This document shows positions 15,339-25,439 of a stretch of 64,000 nt of DNA, one piece after another (the stretch's first letter is position 1; each line of letters opens with the position of its first letter). The translations under genes were made by a program, and so were the position numbers. Where the stretch lies: positions 1 to 64,000 of the forward strand of contig CAYMSF010000010.1 of assembly GCA_964392985.1 (NCBI GenBank), read 5' to 3'. The DNA comes from CAYMSF01 sp964392985. GTDB lineage: Bacteria; Verrucomicrobiota; Lentisphaeria; Victivallales; Victivallaceae. Below the pieces are notes generated by a model. That model searched no databases. It was not told the origin of the DNA and worked only from the letters and a program-made list of their open reading frames with translations.

Positions 15339-18300
15339 TCATAGACAGAAACTTTCAGCGACATAAGCGAATATTGACTTACTGTGGTAATTTGTCGGGG
15401 TTTTAATCTTAATATATTCTGAAGACCATAAAGGGTGCACAATTACAAGCTGTTGTTCATCAATTATTATCGGCTCAACTCCGCTGGGAGCTTTAAACTT
15501 TTTAAAATATTTTCTTATAAAACTTTCCCAGTGAGTCAAACTGAACCCAATTTGTGCATTTTCATCTTTTGCTAAATAAAGCATATCTAAGCCTAGTCGC
15601 CAGTTGAGATATTCATGGTAATAAAAATTGCTATAATCTCTGATGCAGTCATAACATGACATAAAACACTCATGTGTTTTCAACATTTCTTTAAATTTTG
15701 ATTTTGAATCTTCCTCAATATAGACGTTGATTATGTCATTTTTAATTGCAGCATGGTTTCTATATAAAAAATTGCAAAACCCTGAGCCATTTTCCATAGT
15801 ATCAGCAAAAAATATTTCGCCGACTGTTTGATTGTTTGCGGAAACGACGCGAAAATCCACACTGAGTTCAGATAGATCAACGTCAAGATATTCACAGGCA
15901 GATTTTCGCAATAAATATCCTAATGATATATAGGCGGAGCGGATAAAAATAGCATTTTCGCCAATCGGATTGAGATCCAAATAAGACGACTTCATTTTTT
16001 TAAGCCTAAGGCTCAATACTCCAGTTGTTTTTATTGCGAGTAGTCCGGCAGAAAAAATATTATTGTGAGTTGATGCGGTAGTATGAGTCCAAATACCATC
16101 TTGATTTTTAATAAATGGAAAAAGTTTCTTGTCGTTATCATTTAACAAGAATATTTGGGCATCATTCATTGAAGCGATAGTTAAATTGGTCTCATCTACG
16201 GCTTCAAAATTTTTAATATCACAATCTAATTGTGATGCGTAATTTTGTGAAACCCAATCACCGTAACCCGTATAATTTTTCGGGGGAGCGCTAAAGTCGA
16301 CCGCAAAACCTAATGGTGTAATTGTTTTAATTGTGCCATGTTCACTGCCGCATACGGGACATGTAATTTTATCATTTGAACTTGAATGAGATTTGATATA
16401 ACCACAGTTACAAGTAAAAATATCTCTGATATATCCGCGACCATCTTGGGCGACAATGCAACCTCTATCTCTTTGCCAGTCAACAAGTCCGGTTACAGTA
16501 TAAATCAATTTATCTTTGACCACTTGGCTACCCGGAGCAAAAGAATTAATAGCCGTTTCTAAATCACGTTGAATTATATTTTCGCTCACAGGAAGTTGAC
16601 GCGGTTTTTTCAGATAAAGATTCCTAACTTTTGTGGGGAAACCGAACATCGGCAATATCCCGGCATTTGCCAACCTTTCGCTCAATTCTGTTTGTGGAAA
16701 TTCGTTATTTGAAGCAACTATAAACGAAATTTTTTCGCACAATTGCTTGATGACATAATTAATAATTCTCGTGCGCAACTCTCCGTCAAGCATAATTCCA
16801 TAAGAAACCGCGTCAATAATCTTCACGAGATTATCCCGATGCTGGTTGATCCATTTCTCAATTTTTGGCCTGCGTGAATTCCAATCGGATGCCAAGCCAA
16901 AATTACCATGAACCGCAGCACTAGAGGGATCGATTTCTTCATCCTTAAATGCTGCTCGCAATAATTCCTTAACAACCATTCTTTTGATTATGGTTTCATT
17001 AGATATATCAAGGTATAGCGGGCGTGATGGCGCAGCGATCAATCTCTCCGGCTCAATATAATGGGCAAAATCATGAGAATTATTTTTTGCGACGGTCAAA
17101 GCGAACGCCCATGCGTTACCGCGTCTCCCGGCGCGCCCGACGCGTTGCTGATAATTGAAGCGTTGGGGGGGGATATTCCCTAGCATAACAGCGTTCAATG
17201 AGCCAATATCTACTCCAGCCTCCATCGTGGTAGTGACACTCAGCAAATCGATTGAAAGTGCTTTTTTAATAGGATCTTCATTCTCTAAGAAAACATCCTG
17301 AAAATGACGTTGTCGCATTATTCTATCAAGCGAGTCGGTTTGCCCAGTAAGTTCTTCGCAATGCAAACGAAACTTTTTCTCGGATTGGGCAGAAACGTAA
17401 TAATAATTTTCTTTAAAATTATCGTCGGTTGACCGATCCCCACCCACCGGCAATTTCGCATAACAGTTTACACAATGAAAATTCGCATTATGCAAATGCA
17501 ATGTCCGGCACTGAGGACAGCGCCACACCTTATCATCTTCTTCCAGTAGCTCTACGGTCAAATTTTTTCCGGTCGCCGAAATTACCAGCGGATTATCGCA
17601 AAGCGTGCCGTCATTAATCAATAAGTTTTTGAGATCATTAAGTTCATTGTTCGAAACACCAATTTTGTTGAAATAACTGCCTACTGAACGCGGGATGCTA
17701 CTACTCGCCCACTCGTTGCCGTATAATCGGCGATTTTCGCCTAAAAGTCGAATAAAAGTATTGATTTTAATGTCATTAGGATGTCTAACATGACGAACTA
17801 GACCAAGACCAAGAGCTTCAAAAGAGCGTCGCGGAGCTGGAAACAAAACTCGCAAAATCTCTTTAAGTAATTCACATTCCAAGCGGTCTCTTAAGCCGTC
17901 TACCGGTGCGTTCCCTCCTCTGTTTGCGCCGTAATAACAATCGGTCCATCTTGTTCCTGCATCGTTAGAAAAGAAAGTTGGCTTAGGTCCAGCAGGGCAA
18001 ATGCCTAACTTAATCAGTTGCTGCGCAATCGTCTTAGATAAACTAGAAACATGTACTTGCTTCAATTCGATTTTTATTATATTGATAGCCTTTTGGTCCC
18101 CGTCGGAAGCTTGATCAGCTAAATCATCATCTATCCCCAATAATCGTAAGTCCCTCTTTAATGCACGTTCTTCCAAACGAGATAAATTATCAAATTTATC
18201 AATCTCAACAATGGCGTTTTTCTGTTTCTGGCGATCTTCTTTTATCGTTCTAAGCACCAATTGACGCATTAAATCACGATAGTGATCCAATTCAATTCCG

Positions 18301-20285
18301 GATGACAATTTTGCCGCTCCTTGTCTGCTATCAGAGAATATTATCAGCTTCTCACTAAAATCCTCATCACCACTATAATTTTGCATTGCGGAAAATAGTG
18401 AATCAGCCATCAATTGGTTGACTTTTTGCACACCAGTTCCATGCTTATAAAAAGGGGTTAATTGTTTATCGTCCCGTTGTTTCGATTCACAGGATGGACA
18501 ATAATTCGGATATTGTCCATTATTGCCACCGTTACAACTTGTGACCAAATAATTTCCAAAGTGTGTTGTTCCTGTCAATTTAAATGTTCCCTGCATCGGT
18601 TCAAATTCACATCTTTGCCAATTATCAAATTCCAGACCTTCATTTGGTAACGGCATAATAAACTTTTTGGGATAAGTTTCTCCAGGCGGTAACATATCTA
18701 TGAACTCGCCGTTTTTTTCAAAACCATCGAAACAAGTTTCGCCGCAGTATCGGCAAATGGCTAATGCATAAACTCTGCCACCACATTCGCAACGCTTTAT
18801 AGGTGATAAATATAATTTTCCGAGTTTTCTTTCTGTGTATTTGAAGTCATTAGCGACTGCCGTACACTCATGATTGCTACATGCGTATAACATATCAATG
18901 TTTCGAAAGAAATAATGAATTCTTAGCGTTGGTATTTTTTGTCCAAGGTTGCCGGCTAATTTTATGCAGCGCAATAATACTTGGAACGCCTTCCAAGCAT
19001 CTTCCTTATCATCATTGAAAATGTTTTTTATCAATTTCCCTGACAACAATGGAAAATTGGAGCCGGATTTATAAAAAGCATTTTTTAAAACCGAATCAAG
19101 CTTAAATTTATCAAAAAGCTCCTTTCCGTTTTCTGCACTCATTTCGGAATCATAATGATCTTTTAGGGAAATAATATTTGCCGTATCTACTTGCACTGGC
19201 GGAGACATCTCCGGATTAGAAATAATAGTAAAATTATCGGCCGAACAGCCAAAAAAATCACTAATAAAATTATGATTGTCATTGCTCAACGATGCGCTGG
19301 TTGACAAGAAGCGTACTTGTTTGGAATCCGGCATTATTCCAAGACGATATAAAAGTAGACGCAACAGTTGAGCAACTTCGGTCCCGGGCGTGCCCCGATA
19401 GGAGTGCAACTCGTCAACAATTAAATATATTATATTTTTTTTCGATGCACTCAACCATTGTTTAGTCGCCTCAAACAGTGGTTCTTCCTGTTCTCGCATC
19501 AACATTATATTAAGCATAGAATAATTGGTTATCAAAATGTCTGGTGCTTCATTGAGTATTTGCGCCCTGTTCCATAATTCTGCCGAGTCATCATCGGTAT
19601 TAACAAAGCGTGGGATATAATCACTAATTTGCCCCTGGTCTTTGATTTGTGCCCATGCTCTAATTAGTGCCTTTGCTTCTTCCTCTTGCCGACTTTTTGG
19701 TGTTACACCAGTATAGCGAGCAAACGTTATTTTATTCCCCCCACAATTATTCTCTACCCATTTGCGGGTTTCTGGAGTATTGCACGCTTTGCGTAATCTG
19801 CCCAGTTGATCTTCAACCAGCGCATTTAGCGGATAAAGCATAATCGCCTTTACTGCCGGCACGGACTGATTAATGTATTCGTTTCTCTTACAGCTGATAA
19901 GGTGGGAAAACAACGGCAACATAAAACACTCTGTTTTACCCGATCCGGTTCCGGTTGTCGCTATGATATGCTGCCCTTTTTCTACCTCACGGATTGCCGC
20001 CTCTTGGTGCTGATAAAGGTTCCCCGCAGTAAATAAACCGAGCTTGGTAAAATCGCTAAAGCCGGCTGGTAATTCTCGAATATCAGCAAGGTTGCAGCCA
20101 TAGGGGTATGAAGTCATCAACTCAAAATATGGTTGGTGCCACAACGCATCCATTTTAGCCTCAGCATCGCTGAACAAAGTCTCTCTTTCCTGATCAAGCT
20201 TAATATTAGTTAAAGGGATCCCAGTTTTAAGATAAAGTAAATATTGCTCTTTTAGTTCATGCCAGATTTTGATCGGATCGGTCAT
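15339..20285 (-). CDS. DEAD/DEAH helicase with DUF1998-type C-terminus (DruE-like)
   Basis: A 1648-aa superfamily 2 helicase. Motifs in order: LYQHQEAA (90-97), Walker A TGTGSGKT (111-118), VDELHS (near 290), STSAS (motif III), FSDSRQGAAKLS (near 647), TTTMEAGVDIG and QRVGRAGRRG (near 1048). Cys clusters occur near 500-515, 920-945 and 1290-1315, and a C-terminal DUF1998-like zinc element CYDCIRDYSN is near 1543. This architecture is shared with Druantia DruE, the DISARM helicase/DUF1998 pair and MrfA-type repair helicases. It is the last gene of a four-gene operon, two bases after the previous gene, with AGGAGA before its ATG. I infer an anti-phage nucleic-acid translocase; the exact system is not identified. 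Confidence 0.82.
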   Translation of the reverse strand: MTDPIKIWHELKEQYLLYLKTGIPLTNIKLDQERETLFSDAEAKMDALWHQPYFELMTSYPYGCNLADIRELPAGFSDFTKLGLFTAGNLYQHQEAAIREVEKGQHIIATTGTGSGKTECFMLPLFSHLISCKRNEYINQSVPAVKAIMLYPLNALVEDQLGRLRKACNTPETRKWVENNCGGNKITFARYTGVTPKSRQEEEAKALIRAWAQIKDQGQISDYIPRFVNTDDDSAELWNRAQILNEAPDILITNYSMLNIMLMREQEEPLFEATKQWLSASKKNIIYLIVDELHSYRGTPGTEVAQLLRLLLYRLGIMPDSKQVRFLSTSASLSNDNHNFISDFFGCSADNFTIISNPEMSPPVQVDTANIISLKDHYDSEMSAENGKELFDKFKLDSVLKNAFYKSGSNFPLLSGKLIKNIFNDDKEDAWKAFQVLLRCIKLAGNLGQKIPTLRIHYFFRNIDMLYACSNHECTAVANDFKYTERKLGKLYLSPIKRCECGGRVYALAICRYCGETCFDGFEKNGEFIDMLPPGETYPKKFIMPLPNEGLEFDNWQRCEFEPMQGTFKLTGTTHFGNYLVTSCNGGNNGQYPNYCPSCESKQRDDKQLTPFYKHGTGVQKVNQLMADSLFSAMQNYSGDEDFSEKLIIFSDSRQGAAKLSSGIELDHYRDLMRQLVLRTIKEDRQKQKNAIVEIDKFDNLSRLEERALKRDLRLLGIDDDLADQASDGDQKAINIIKIELKQVHVSSLSKTIAQQLIKLGICPAGPKPTFFSNDAGTRWTDCYYGANRGGNAPVDGLRDRLECELLKEILRVLFPAPRRSFEALGLGLVRHVRHPNDIKINTFIRLLGENRRLYGNEWASSSIPRSVGSYFNKIGVSNNELNDLKNLLINDGTLCDNPLVISATGKNLTVELLEEDDKVWRCPQCRTLHLHNANFHCVNCYAKLPVGGDRSTDDNFKENYYYVSAQSEKKFRLHCEELTGQTDSLDRIMRQRHFQDVFLENEDPIKKALSIDLLSVTTTMEAGVDIGSLNAVMLGNIPPQRFNYQQRVGRAGRRGNAWAFALTVAKNNSHDFAHYIEPERLIAAPSRPLYLDISNETIIKRMVVKELLRAAFKDEEIDPSSAAVHGNFGLASDWNSRRPKIEKWINQHRDNLVKIIDAVSYGIMLDGELRTRIINYVIKQLCEKISFIVASNNEFPQTELSERLANAGILPMFGFPTKVRNLYLKKPRQLPVSENIIQRDLETAINSFAPGSQVVKDKLIYTVTGLVDWQRDRGCIVAQDGRGYIRDIFTCNCGYIKSHSSSNDKITCPVCGSEHGTIKTITPLGFAVDFSAPPKNYTGYGDWVSQNYASQLDCDIKNFEAVDETNLTIASMNDAQIFLLNDNDKKLFPFIKNQDGIWTHTTASTHNNIFSAGLLAIKTTGVLSLRLKKMKSSYLDLNPIGENAIFIRSAYISLGYLLRKSACEYLDVDLSELSVDFRVVSANNQTVGEIFFADTMENGSGFCNFLYRNHAAIKNDIINVYIEEDSKSKFKEMLKTHECFMSCYDCIRDYSNFYYHEYLNWRLGLDMLYLAKDENAQIGFSLTHWESFIRKYFKKFKAPSGVEPIIIDEQQLVIVHPLWSSEYIKIKTPTNYHSKSIFAYVAESFCL

Positions 20286-20287
20286 TT

Positions 20288-21214
20288 TTAATTATCTCCT
20301 GAGAGTTCAATTTTATTGCAAAAAATTCTTTGTAGCTCATAAATATGCTTCGTTTTGACATTAAAATAAGTTTTCGAGTTTATCGTGAACCGGTCAAACA
20401 TCTGATTGATTAATAAAACTCGCGCCAGCAAAAAAGGTAAATCTATCCTAAAAGTGATTTTTTCTTCTTTCGGGAAATAAACCGCCAATGCTTTGTCTTC
20501 GTCTATCCAAGTCCGCGCCAATGCCCAATAATTATTGTTCGGATTGCGGTCCATGCTCGCTATCCGGTAGGTCTTTCCTTCCGAGTAGTATGCGCGGGAA
20601 GAATATACTTCTTCCCCGAGTCGATACAGTCCTGGAGTACGCATTATGTTTTCAATATTGTGCCAATGATTATTTTTGCTCGAATTGTATTTAAATTTAT
20701 ATCTACTTATATCTATTCCAGGCTCATATTCGGCTAATGTTGTAGGGGTACAAATGGGAAATAGCTTCAATAATGACAACGCGGTGGGGTTTTCAACTAT
20801 CGGCAATTCGATGCCTTTTTCTTCAAGTGAGGTTTCCCAGCGGCAAACTGCATTCAAGAGTTCATTTGTCTCATCACATTCATTCTCGATAACATTTTCG
20901 GCATTTATCAAGTCCTTCTGGGTTTCGCTAAGATTAATACCGATCCACGTGCGCTTCTTTTCAGAATCCGAATAAAAAACAGCCGGTGCCGCAAGTTGCC
21001 ATACGACCTTGCCATCGTTCTGTCCACATTCCACGATTCCAGCGCGCACCAAGGGATAAAAATACTTGTAAAGAATATGCTCTTCTTTTTTTTTCATCAC
21101 TGCAAAAACACACTCGTGACAAATCCCGCGTAGTCGCTCGTGGCGTACAGGTTCCCGCTTTTTCTTGATCCATAATATAATCAACGCTTGAATTTTATGC
21201 GTTTTATCATTCAT
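20288..21214 (-). CDS. Unknown protein with winged-helix-like N-terminus, defence-like operon
   Basis: A 308-aa protein I do not recognise as a named family. The first 75 or so residues (ERLRGICHECVFAVMKKKE ... LYKYFYPLVRAGIVECG ... VVWQLAAPAVFY) look like a winged-helix fold: a helix pair followed by a beta-hairpin. The rest is mixed alpha/beta with no membrane segment, no zinc site and no catalytic motif seen. Its start overlaps the end of the 563-aa gene by eight bases and its stop lies two bases before the helicase gene, so translation is probably coupled. It may be a DNA-binding or adaptor subunit of the helicase; this is inference from context. Confidence 0.6.
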   Translation of the reverse strand: MNDKTHKIQALIILWIKKKREPVRHERLRGICHECVFAVMKKKEEHILYKYFYPLVRAGIVECGQNDGKVVWQLAAPAVFYSDSEKKRTWIGINLSETQKDLINAENVIENECDETNELLNAVCRWETSLEEKGIELPIVENPTALSLLKLFPICTPTTLAEYEPGIDISRYKFKYNSSKNNHWHNIENIMRTPGLYRLGEEVYSSRAYYSEGKTYRIASMDRNPNNNYWALARTWIDEDKALAVYFPKEEKITFRIDLPFLLARVLLINQMFDRFTINSKTYFNVKTKHIYELQRIFCNKIELSGDN

Positions 21215-22898
21215 TTTCGACCGGAAGATAATATTCTTCGTTTACTGCCAGGCCATTTAACTTGTCATCTGAAAATTTACTCCATCCTTCGCAATCAAAC
21301 GAAATATTAATATCCGGCCATATTTCAGCAACAGCAGTAGGCAAACCGATATGAGTATTGTCTTCTGATTCCGTTGATGCCTGCGAAACGATAATACTTA
21401 GGTTATTTGGATATGATGGTTCCTTCGCAAATGGTAGCAACATTGTTTTCTCCTCTAAAATATTCCATAAAGGCTTTCCCCAGCATTCCGGCAAAGCAAG
21501 GTTGTAATTTTCTATCAATAAAAAATGCCAAACATCTGGCTTGGCATGAGCTGAAACCCAAATGCACCGCAATGACTCTTCCCAGAAATTTTTAAATTCT
21601 ATCCATTTCGGTGATGGTTGACACAATTGATATATCGAATTACCTAACACCGATGCTAAAAATATCCCGGTCCGTATATCATTTGTTTTAAAAGCCGAAT
21701 ACTTTTTGAGCTTTATAAGTAGTTGCCGTTGCATTATATCATCTTCTATCAAAGCGTTTACTTTTTCAAAGTACTCACTTTCATTTTCACTGGTTACGGG
21801 CACTGCTTCTGTAGCGCAACACACCGATTCAAGGGGATATGACATGACCATCCCCGCTTGTATTCTGATAGACTCAATTAACTCAATCTGGTGAGTTTCT
21901 ATGCCTTTGAGCTCTTCCTCTTTTTTCTGTAACTCTTCTTTGCATGCTTCAGCCTGCTTTCTTATCTTTTCAAGCTTTCCTTTTTCTGTTTCATTTCTTT
22001 TTATATAATCTTTAAAAGAAATTTCAATTATTTCCTTTTCACCTTCTATTTCCTTTCGGCGTTCTTTAACTTTATTATTCTCCTCTTTAAGTACTTTATC
22101 AATATTTTTTTCAATAATTTCATCAATGGTTTCCTTAAAACCATCGAGCGGGCGCAAGTTCTTAATATCCTCCCAATCGCTCAATAACGCATTTAGCGAT
22201 TTTTTTACGCGTTTAATTCGCCCTTCTTCAATATCATCAACCTGGGACTTAACGTCAAGCTTCAATAAAATTTTATTAATCTCTTCTCTGCTAATTTCAT
22301 TGGCAATTTTTGCTTTAAACCATGTTTTTAATTGATCAAAACTTATGCAGTCTATAATAATATCAGATTCGCAACTAATCCAATCGTTCTTGTCACATGC
22401 TAAATAACTCATCCCCCCAATATTAATAGTATCCCCACTCCTGGCCTTCCTTCCATTAACAGTTTGTCCAGTCCGAGGCGAATAGTCTCTGCTTTTTATT
22501 GGACCACAGATATATTTATTGCCATTTTTTTTCAAAAAAAAATAAATTTCTTCGTCAGTTGGCAAAGTCTCACCTTGCCTGCGAAAAATTTGCTCCTGAT
22601 TCAATTCAATAACTCTTGGACATTTCCAAACTTTGTTATTCTTCACTACCACATATCGGTCATGATTCTCGTCCACTTCTTGATGATTTTCCTCATAATT
22701 GAACCAAACTATATCGTCAGCTTTAATGTTTGAATGATTTTGTTTAAATTGCGGTGCAAAAACCTTTCCGGCATTAGGAAATCTTGTAGCAGGATTAGTT
22801 ATTTTAACCCACATATTATTATCTTGGTAATACAATGGCTCGATTCGCGCATGACCATCACTATTAACAAATAATATTTTTCCGATTGCAAATTCCAT
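21207..22898 (-). CDS. Unknown coiled-coil protein with degenerate AAA-like C-terminus, defence-like operon
   Basis: A 563-aa protein. The first ~180 residues are beta-rich (opening MEFAIGKILFVNSDGHARIE); residues about 200-345 are a charged coiled coil; the C-terminal third contains WHFLLIENYNLALPECWGKP, PNNLSIIVSQAS and HIGLPTAVAEIWP. These resemble Walker B, sensor 1 and the following helix of McrB/MoxR-type AAA ATPases (wlLDEiNrA ... nl.iigT.N). No Walker A is present, and the Walker B acidic pair is altered to IEN, so it is probably a non-hydrolysing relic or scaffold. The start has a strong AAGGAG site and overlaps the preceding gene by 35 bases. Function unknown. Confidence 0.6.
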   Translation of the reverse strand: MEFAIGKILFVNSDGHARIEPLYYQDNNMWVKITNPATRFPNAGKVFAPQFKQNHSNIKADDIVWFNYEENHQEVDENHDRYVVVKNNKVWKCPRVIELNQEQIFRRQGETLPTDEEIYFFLKKNGNKYICGPIKSRDYSPRTGQTVNGRKARSGDTINIGGMSYLACDKNDWISCESDIIIDCISFDQLKTWFKAKIANEISREEINKILLKLDVKSQVDDIEEGRIKRVKKSLNALLSDWEDIKNLRPLDGFKETIDEIIEKNIDKVLKEENNKVKERRKEIEGEKEIIEISFKDYIKRNETEKGKLEKIRKQAEACKEELQKKEEELKGIETHQIELIESIRIQAGMVMSYPLESVCCATEAVPVTSENESEYFEKVNALIEDDIMQRQLLIKLKKYSAFKTNDIRTGIFLASVLGNSIYQLCQPSPKWIEFKNFWEESLRCIWVSAHAKPDVWHFLLIENYNLALPECWGKPLWNILEEKTMLLPFAKEPSYPNNLSIIVSQASTESEDNTHIGLPTAVAEIWPDINISFDCEGWSKFSDDKLNGLAVNEEYYLPVENE

Positions 22899-24474
22899 TT
22901 ATCGCTCTCCTTATGACTTGATGTACAATATTATTTCCTGTCGGAATAATTTCCTGCTCTGATGCTAAATTCATCCAAACTCGATTAGTGTTTGAATTGA
23001 TAAGCTCGCTTTCTTGCGAAATTAACAAAGACTTAATACCAGAAAAATCTAAGCCGGTTATATGGATATCGTCACTATTGTCGGCAATATTCATTTTGCC
23101 TTCTTCAGAAATGTGCCAACCATTTTTCCCTACGTTATTCTCTTCTTCAGATATAGCAATTTCAAAATGAATAAATGGCGCATCCTCATAGTATTTTAAA
23201 AAATATCTACCAACATCAAGACCTATCAGAGACTGATCCGAAACATTCAGTGTACGCATTATGCTTTGATTGCCAATTTTTTGTAAAAGAATAGTCGAAA
23301 TATCATCATTATCGACTTCGATTCTTGGGCCCAAGCCCTTAAGCCATTTACGATGTTCAATTTTGCACCCACCCACTAATCTTACTGATAGTTTTGAGCC
23401 AAATCGTGACGGGAATTTTGTTTTAAGATTATCAATTATATTTGAAGTTAATTTGAAAACATTTAGACTACCGTATTGATTTGGTTGCAAATTTGAATTT
23501 AATAAGAAGTTAGAAACCTCATTAGATTCAACACAGACAAAAGCGTATTGCGTTTTATCATTGATCCCATTTCGTATTTTAGAAATATAATTCCAGTCAT
23601 TCCAATTAATTTCATCTTGAATAAAAAAACAGCCATTTAGGCAATGGTCAATATTAGAGAATTCTTCAGCTTCTTCATCACAATAAAACTCTGGTTTCTC
23701 ATCGGAATTCCCGCACCAATACATGAAATATTCTTTTATTCGCTTTTTATTGGCAGAGCGACATATAACAAGTTTATTACTAAACATTCCATCCCATCGC
23801 CTGAACGCATCATACACTTGCTTTAAAAAAACTTTTTTTAACTCTGGGTCATCGTTAATTCCGTTTTGAATTTTCCTCCATGACCGTAAATCATTAAGGC
23901 GATTGTCAATAATTTTAGCAAATAAATCGAATTCAATCTCATCACCACAGGCAAGATTACAATTATTAAAAAAATCTCCCAAAGAATCGAGATCGTCCTT
24001 CTTGAATAATGACAAACTAAGTGGGTATTGAACATGGCAACGAGCAAAGTTATTATGCGAAAGATAAATGGACAATCCTTTTTCTCTACACCAATTTTCA
24101 AAGGCGGTGTATATTTCGTGTTGCCCATTATTATATTTTGCTTGTAGCTGATTACCACTCAATTTAAATTCTTCAGCAAGACGCGGATTAAAGGCATTTG
24201 CCGTCCACTGCTCATCCTCATGCCGTCTAAAAGCAACCAATAATTGAATTGCTATAAGACCAAGATATTTCGGCGGGTCATTTGGCGCCCCATTGAGTAA
24301 TTTATTCCATGTTTCAGACCGTAAATAATCAAGAGCGTGGCTGTAGTTTTCATTTTCTGATATTTTTTCAATTTCGGCTAAAATCGAAGCTACATTCGAA
24401 AATGTACGGAGATTTTGAGAAAAATATTCTTCGTAAATATCATAATTAAATTGACGATATTCAGGCTCTAGCAT
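22864..24474 (-). CDS. Unknown protein, first gene of the defence-like operon
   Basis: A 536-aa soluble protein with no family I can name. Visible traits: an alpha-helical N-terminal third with LLVAFRRHEDEQWTANAFNP and ARCHVQYPLSLSLFKKDDL; a central part with several aromatic and Cys residues (EYFMYWCGNSDE, FYCDEEAEEF, GCFFIQDEINW); and a beta-rich C-terminal part with SVRLVGGCKIEHRKWLKGLG. No HKD, PD-(D/E)xK, methylase or Walker motif was seen. It starts the operon, with 283 AT-rich bases upstream that should hold the promoter, and overlaps the next gene. It may be the target-recognition or effector subunit; that is a guess from position. Confidence 0.55.
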   Translation of the reverse strand: MLEPEYRQFNYDIYEEYFSQNLRTFSNVASILAEIEKISENENYSHALDYLRSETWNKLLNGAPNDPPKYLGLIAIQLLVAFRRHEDEQWTANAFNPRLAEEFKLSGNQLQAKYNNGQHEIYTAFENWCREKGLSIYLSHNNFARCHVQYPLSLSLFKKDDLDSLGDFFNNCNLACGDEIEFDLFAKIIDNRLNDLRSWRKIQNGINDDPELKKVFLKQVYDAFRRWDGMFSNKLVICRSANKKRIKEYFMYWCGNSDEKPEFYCDEEAEEFSNIDHCLNGCFFIQDEINWNDWNYISKIRNGINDKTQYAFVCVESNEVSNFLLNSNLQPNQYGSLNVFKLTSNIIDNLKTKFPSRFGSKLSVRLVGGCKIEHRKWLKGLGPRIEVDNDDISTILLQKIGNQSIMRTLNVSDQSLIGLDVGRYFLKYYEDAPFIHFEIAISEEENNVGKNGWHISEEGKMNIADNSDDIHITGLDFSGIKSLLISQESELINSNTNRVWMNLASEQEIIPTGNNIVHQVIRRAINGICNRKNIIC

Positions 24475-24757
24475 AATACCCCGTTTACATAAATGCTTTA
24501 TCGGATCACACTAAAAAAACACGCAATGATAATCTAAACCTTGTAAAGTTAATTTCGCACAATATTTATAATTTGCAAGAATTTGTCACAATATTTCTAT
24601 CAAATGACAGACCTAAACCGATAAAATAATAACCAGATTCACCTGCTTATACTAATTTCTACAGGCTTGCAAAGATGACTAATTCGGCTATATTTTGAAG
24701 ATGTCAACCGGGCGGTGCCGGCAAGTGTTAAAAAAAGCAATATATGAGAATGGTATA

Positions 24758-25423
24758 ATGAAGCGATACAACGTTAAACGATGCGAGGGCAACGTAGATT
24801 TGTCCGCAACTTGGAACAGTCCTGATTGGAACGATGTTCCTGTTGTTAAAATTGACATTTTTCAAGAAAAAAGCAGTTGCCATCATCCAACAGTTGAGTG
24901 CAAACTGCAGCATGACGGTTCCGGGTTTTATGGATTGTTTCAAGTTCATGACCAATATGTCAGGAGTATTAACACCTGCCTGAATGATAGTGTATGCAGG
25001 GACAGTTGTGTTGAATTTTTTGTTGAACCGCCCGGTGGCAAAGGATATTTTAATTTTGAATTCAATTGCGGCGGTACCTTTTTGCTCTACCACATTGAGG
25101 ATTGCGTTAGAATCCCCGGCGGGTTTAAAAAATCATGCGCGATGACACAAGAGGATGTCAGTGGAATAAAAATATTTCATACCATGCCTAAGGTTGTAGA
25201 TCCGGAAATAACCGAACCGGTTACCTGGCGATTAGGATTCTATATCCCGTTTAAATTCTTTGCTGATAAAACCGGGTTACAGGGCAGTTCAGGTCAGACC
25301 TGGCGGGCAAATTTCTACAAATGCGCCGACCAGACCTCGCATCCGCATTGGGCATCATGGAATCCGATCTCAGCGCTCAATTTCCACCTCCCGGATTGCT
25401 TTGGCAAAATTATTTTAGAGTAA
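24758..25423 (+). CDS. CBM9-like carbohydrate-binding protein
   Basis: A 221-aa protein of the carbohydrate-binding family 9-like group (CDRESVEF-type core, here VCRDSCVEFFVEP), with the companion stretches GYFNFEFNCGGT and LLYHIED. Such proteins are frequent in Bacteroidota and Lentisphaerota, where most are of unproven function; the domain is a beta-sandwich that may bind glycans. No signal peptide is visible, so it may be cytoplasmic. I start at ATG 24758 (MKRYNVKRCEGN) because similarity begins there; a TTG at 24695 would add 21 residues without family character. Divergent from the defence-like operon and followed by structured repeat copy 2. Confidence 0.7.
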   Translation: MKRYNVKRCEGNVDLSATWNSPDWNDVPVVKIDIFQEKSSCHHPTVECKLQHDGSGFYGLFQVHDQYVRSINTCLNDSVCRDSCVEFFVEPPGGKGYFNFEFNCGGTFLLYHIEDCVRIPGGFKKSCAMTQEDVSGIKIFHTMPKVVDPEITEPVTWRLGFYIPFKFFADKTGLQGSSGQTWRANFYKCADQTSHPHWASWNPISALNFHLPDCFGKIILE

Positions 25424-25439
25424 ATATACCTGGCAATGC

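Noticed and set aside
15339..24474. Calling the operon DISARM or Dpd outright
   Set aside because: No DrmC/PLD protein, DNA methylase, or DpdA-type base-exchange enzyme is present; only the helicase type is shared.
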